This document shows, in pieces, positions 62,988 through 64,000 of a stretch of DNA of 64,000 nucleotides (positions are counted from its first letter, which is position 1; each line of letters starts with the position of its first letter). A program made the translations under genes and the position numbers. Source of the DNA: Malaciobacter halophilus (GTDB lineage: Bacteria > Campylobacterota > Campylobacteria > Campylobacterales > Arcobacteraceae); the NCBI RefSeq assembly GCF_002837275.1, contig NZ_NXIF01000006.1, positions 17,260-81,259 of the forward strand, written 5' to 3'. The notes beneath the pieces are model-generated. The model saw only the letters and a program-made list of their open reading frames with translations, had not been told where the DNA came from and searched no databases.

Positions 62988-63890
62988 TCAATATATTTCA
63001 ATTTTGTCAATTTTTAATTGCCAAGTTGCTTCACCTGCTATTAATTTGTATTCTATTCTCTTTGTTTTTCCATTTTCTAAAGGAAAAGTTCTTACTAATT
63101 TATTATTTGATATTTTAAAATTATCTAAACCAGTATAACCTTTAAATGCCTCTTTATTATATTTTAAATCAGATATATAAATAGGTGTTGCTGATAAATG
63201 ATTGTTTACACTATAAGCAATTACTTTAGTTTGTTTTTTATCCTTCAAATAGATGTAAATTTCTATATTACCATCTTCATTTATATCTGCTATTTCACTA
63301 TGAAAAACTTTAGCCTTAGTTTTATGTATAAATGGCTCTTTTGAATATTTCAACCCAGTAGCTTGGATTTTTAATATATTATCTTTTTGAGTTACAAAAA
63401 AATTAACTTTTTTGCCAAAAAAACTTTTTTGATACTGTGTATTATCAAGTTGAGTCAAATCAAGTTTTTTATTATATTTTATATATTCTGCTTTTAATGT
63501 AGCTCCACCACTACAATAAAAATATAGACTATTTTCATTACTATTTTTTTCTGTTGTTATATTTAATTTGTTGTTTTTAATTATAAAAACTATATTTGCA
63601 TTTGCAGTATATGAAATGTATTTGTTTTTACTTTTTTTATAAGCAATTCCATCAAAAGTACATGTAGGTCTCTTTTTATCCACTCTTGAACGTATAATTA
63701 CTCTTGTTTGATTTTTATCAAGTTTTTCAAACTTAACACTTGTCCAATCATATCCTTCTTGTTTTTTCATATAGCTTTTTGTAACAAAAACTAAACTATT
63801 ATTTGAATATTCTAAACTTTTATTTTTAGAAGAACAAGAAGTAAGTAAAAACAAAAAAGTAAAAATTAGTAGTATATTTTTTAGTTTCAT
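62988..63890 (-). CDS. Lipoprotein, possibly lysozyme-inhibitor-like
   Basis: The 300-aa protein has a lipobox (FLLTSC, Cys about 19). The N-terminal half is poorly conserved (VRVIIRSRVDKK is not a known motif; TCTFDGIAYKK and YFYCSGGATLKAEYI are more notable). The C-terminal half has SEIADINEDGNIEIYIYLKD and DLKYNKEAFKGYTGLDNFKISNNKLVRTFPLENG. The last is reminiscent of PliI-type lysozyme inhibitor repeats. The MliC-like CSGG segment points the same way. The resemblance is by eye and tentative. It is followed by a short partial gene at the window end. Confidence 0.65.
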   Translation of the reverse strand: MKLKNILLIFTFLFLLTSCSSKNKSLEYSNNSLVFVTKSYMKKQEGYDWTSVKFEKLDKNQTRVIIRSRVDKKRPTCTFDGIAYKKSKNKYISYTANANIVFIIKNNKLNITTEKNSNENSLYFYCSGGATLKAEYIKYNKKLDLTQLDNTQYQKSFFGKKVNFFVTQKDNILKIQATGLKYSKEPFIHKTKAKVFHSEIADINEDGNIEIYIYLKDKKQTKVIAYSVNNHLSATPIYISDLKYNKEAFKGYTGLDNFKISNNKLVRTFPLENGKTKRIEYKLIAGEATWQLKIDKIEIY

Positions 63891-63937
63891 TATATAACCT
63901 TTTATTTAATTATATAACTAAACTATTTATATGAAGG

Positions 63938-64000
63938 TTAGTCTTTTTGTTGTTTTTGTTCTATCTTTTGTAATTTTTTATCTTCTATTTGTTTATGCAT
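63938..64000 (-). CDS. C-terminal end of an unknown gene, partial
   Basis: Reading leftwards from the window edge, an open frame ends at a TAA at 63938. Its last residues are Lys/Gln-rich (HKQIEDKKLQKIEQKQQKD). The rest lies outside the window. The ATG at 64000 could be internal. Nothing more can be said of its function. Confidence 0.35.
   Translation of the reverse strand: MHKQIEDKKLQKIEQKQQKD

Overview
The window is AT-rich, gene-dense, and reads as chromosome from a Campylobacterota relative of Arcobacter (Arcobacteraceae). The basis is low GC, short intergenic spaces, an rpmJ-rpsM-rpsK-rpsD-rpoA-rplQ cluster, a long-form TrmB, a histidine-kinase H-box of the IAHQWRQPLN type, and frequent promoters with only a TATAAT-like -10. 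Taxonomy is inferred from these characters, not from a search. No rRNA, transposase, integrase or CRISPR array was seen; there is one tRNA gene (Glu).

Layout. 1-3.8 kb: a tripartite RND efflux operon (OMF, MFP, partial RND pump) divergent from its MarR regulator, with paired operator-like palindromes. 3.8-7 kb: a periplasmic binding protein translationally coupled to a PAS histidine kinase. 7.2-10.3 kb: a probable amino-acid catabolic operon (RidA, threonine-synthase-fold PLP enzyme, YheO-type regulator) beside a 3-hydroxyisobutyrate-type dehydrogenase. 10.8-25.1 kb: a nucleic-acid-processing/defence island, all on the minus strand: SbcD, SbcC, a GajA-like OLD ATPase-TOPRIM nuclease, a GajB-like UvrD helicase, a 122-aa orphan, a truncated duplicate of a nuclease gene, an SF1 helicase-nuclease fusion, an ORF6N-PLD protein and a full-length DUF2779 nuclease. 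25.5-46.8 kb: mostly core genes (carB, metX, xseB, guaB, gatA, ribosomal/rpoA cluster, leuBD) with small membrane and hypothetical proteins. 46.9-64 kb: rpoD, hemL, a TonB-like protein, a diguanylate cyclase with a PhnD-like binding protein, rodA, rluD-like, trmB, an FtsE-FtsX-EnvC-like division module, a ModE-like HTH protein, an FKBP isomerase and lipoproteins.

Main points of interest. (1) The defence island: the SF1 helicase and ORF6N genes lie between two direct copies of the first ~40 codons of the DUF2779 nuclease gene, which suggests a cassette inserted or duplicated at that locus. The Gabija-like pair is packed head-to-tail behind sbcDC. (2) An 18-bp perfect inverted repeat flanks the start codon of the outer-membrane efflux gene, and that gene encodes no visible signal peptide. 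(3) Several genes have a TATAAT-like -10 exactly 6 nt before ATG and no Shine-Dalgarno, so they are probably leaderless. (4) The EnvC-like protein next to FtsEX has lost its zinc ligands. All functional calls rest on motifs recognised by eye; no database search was run.
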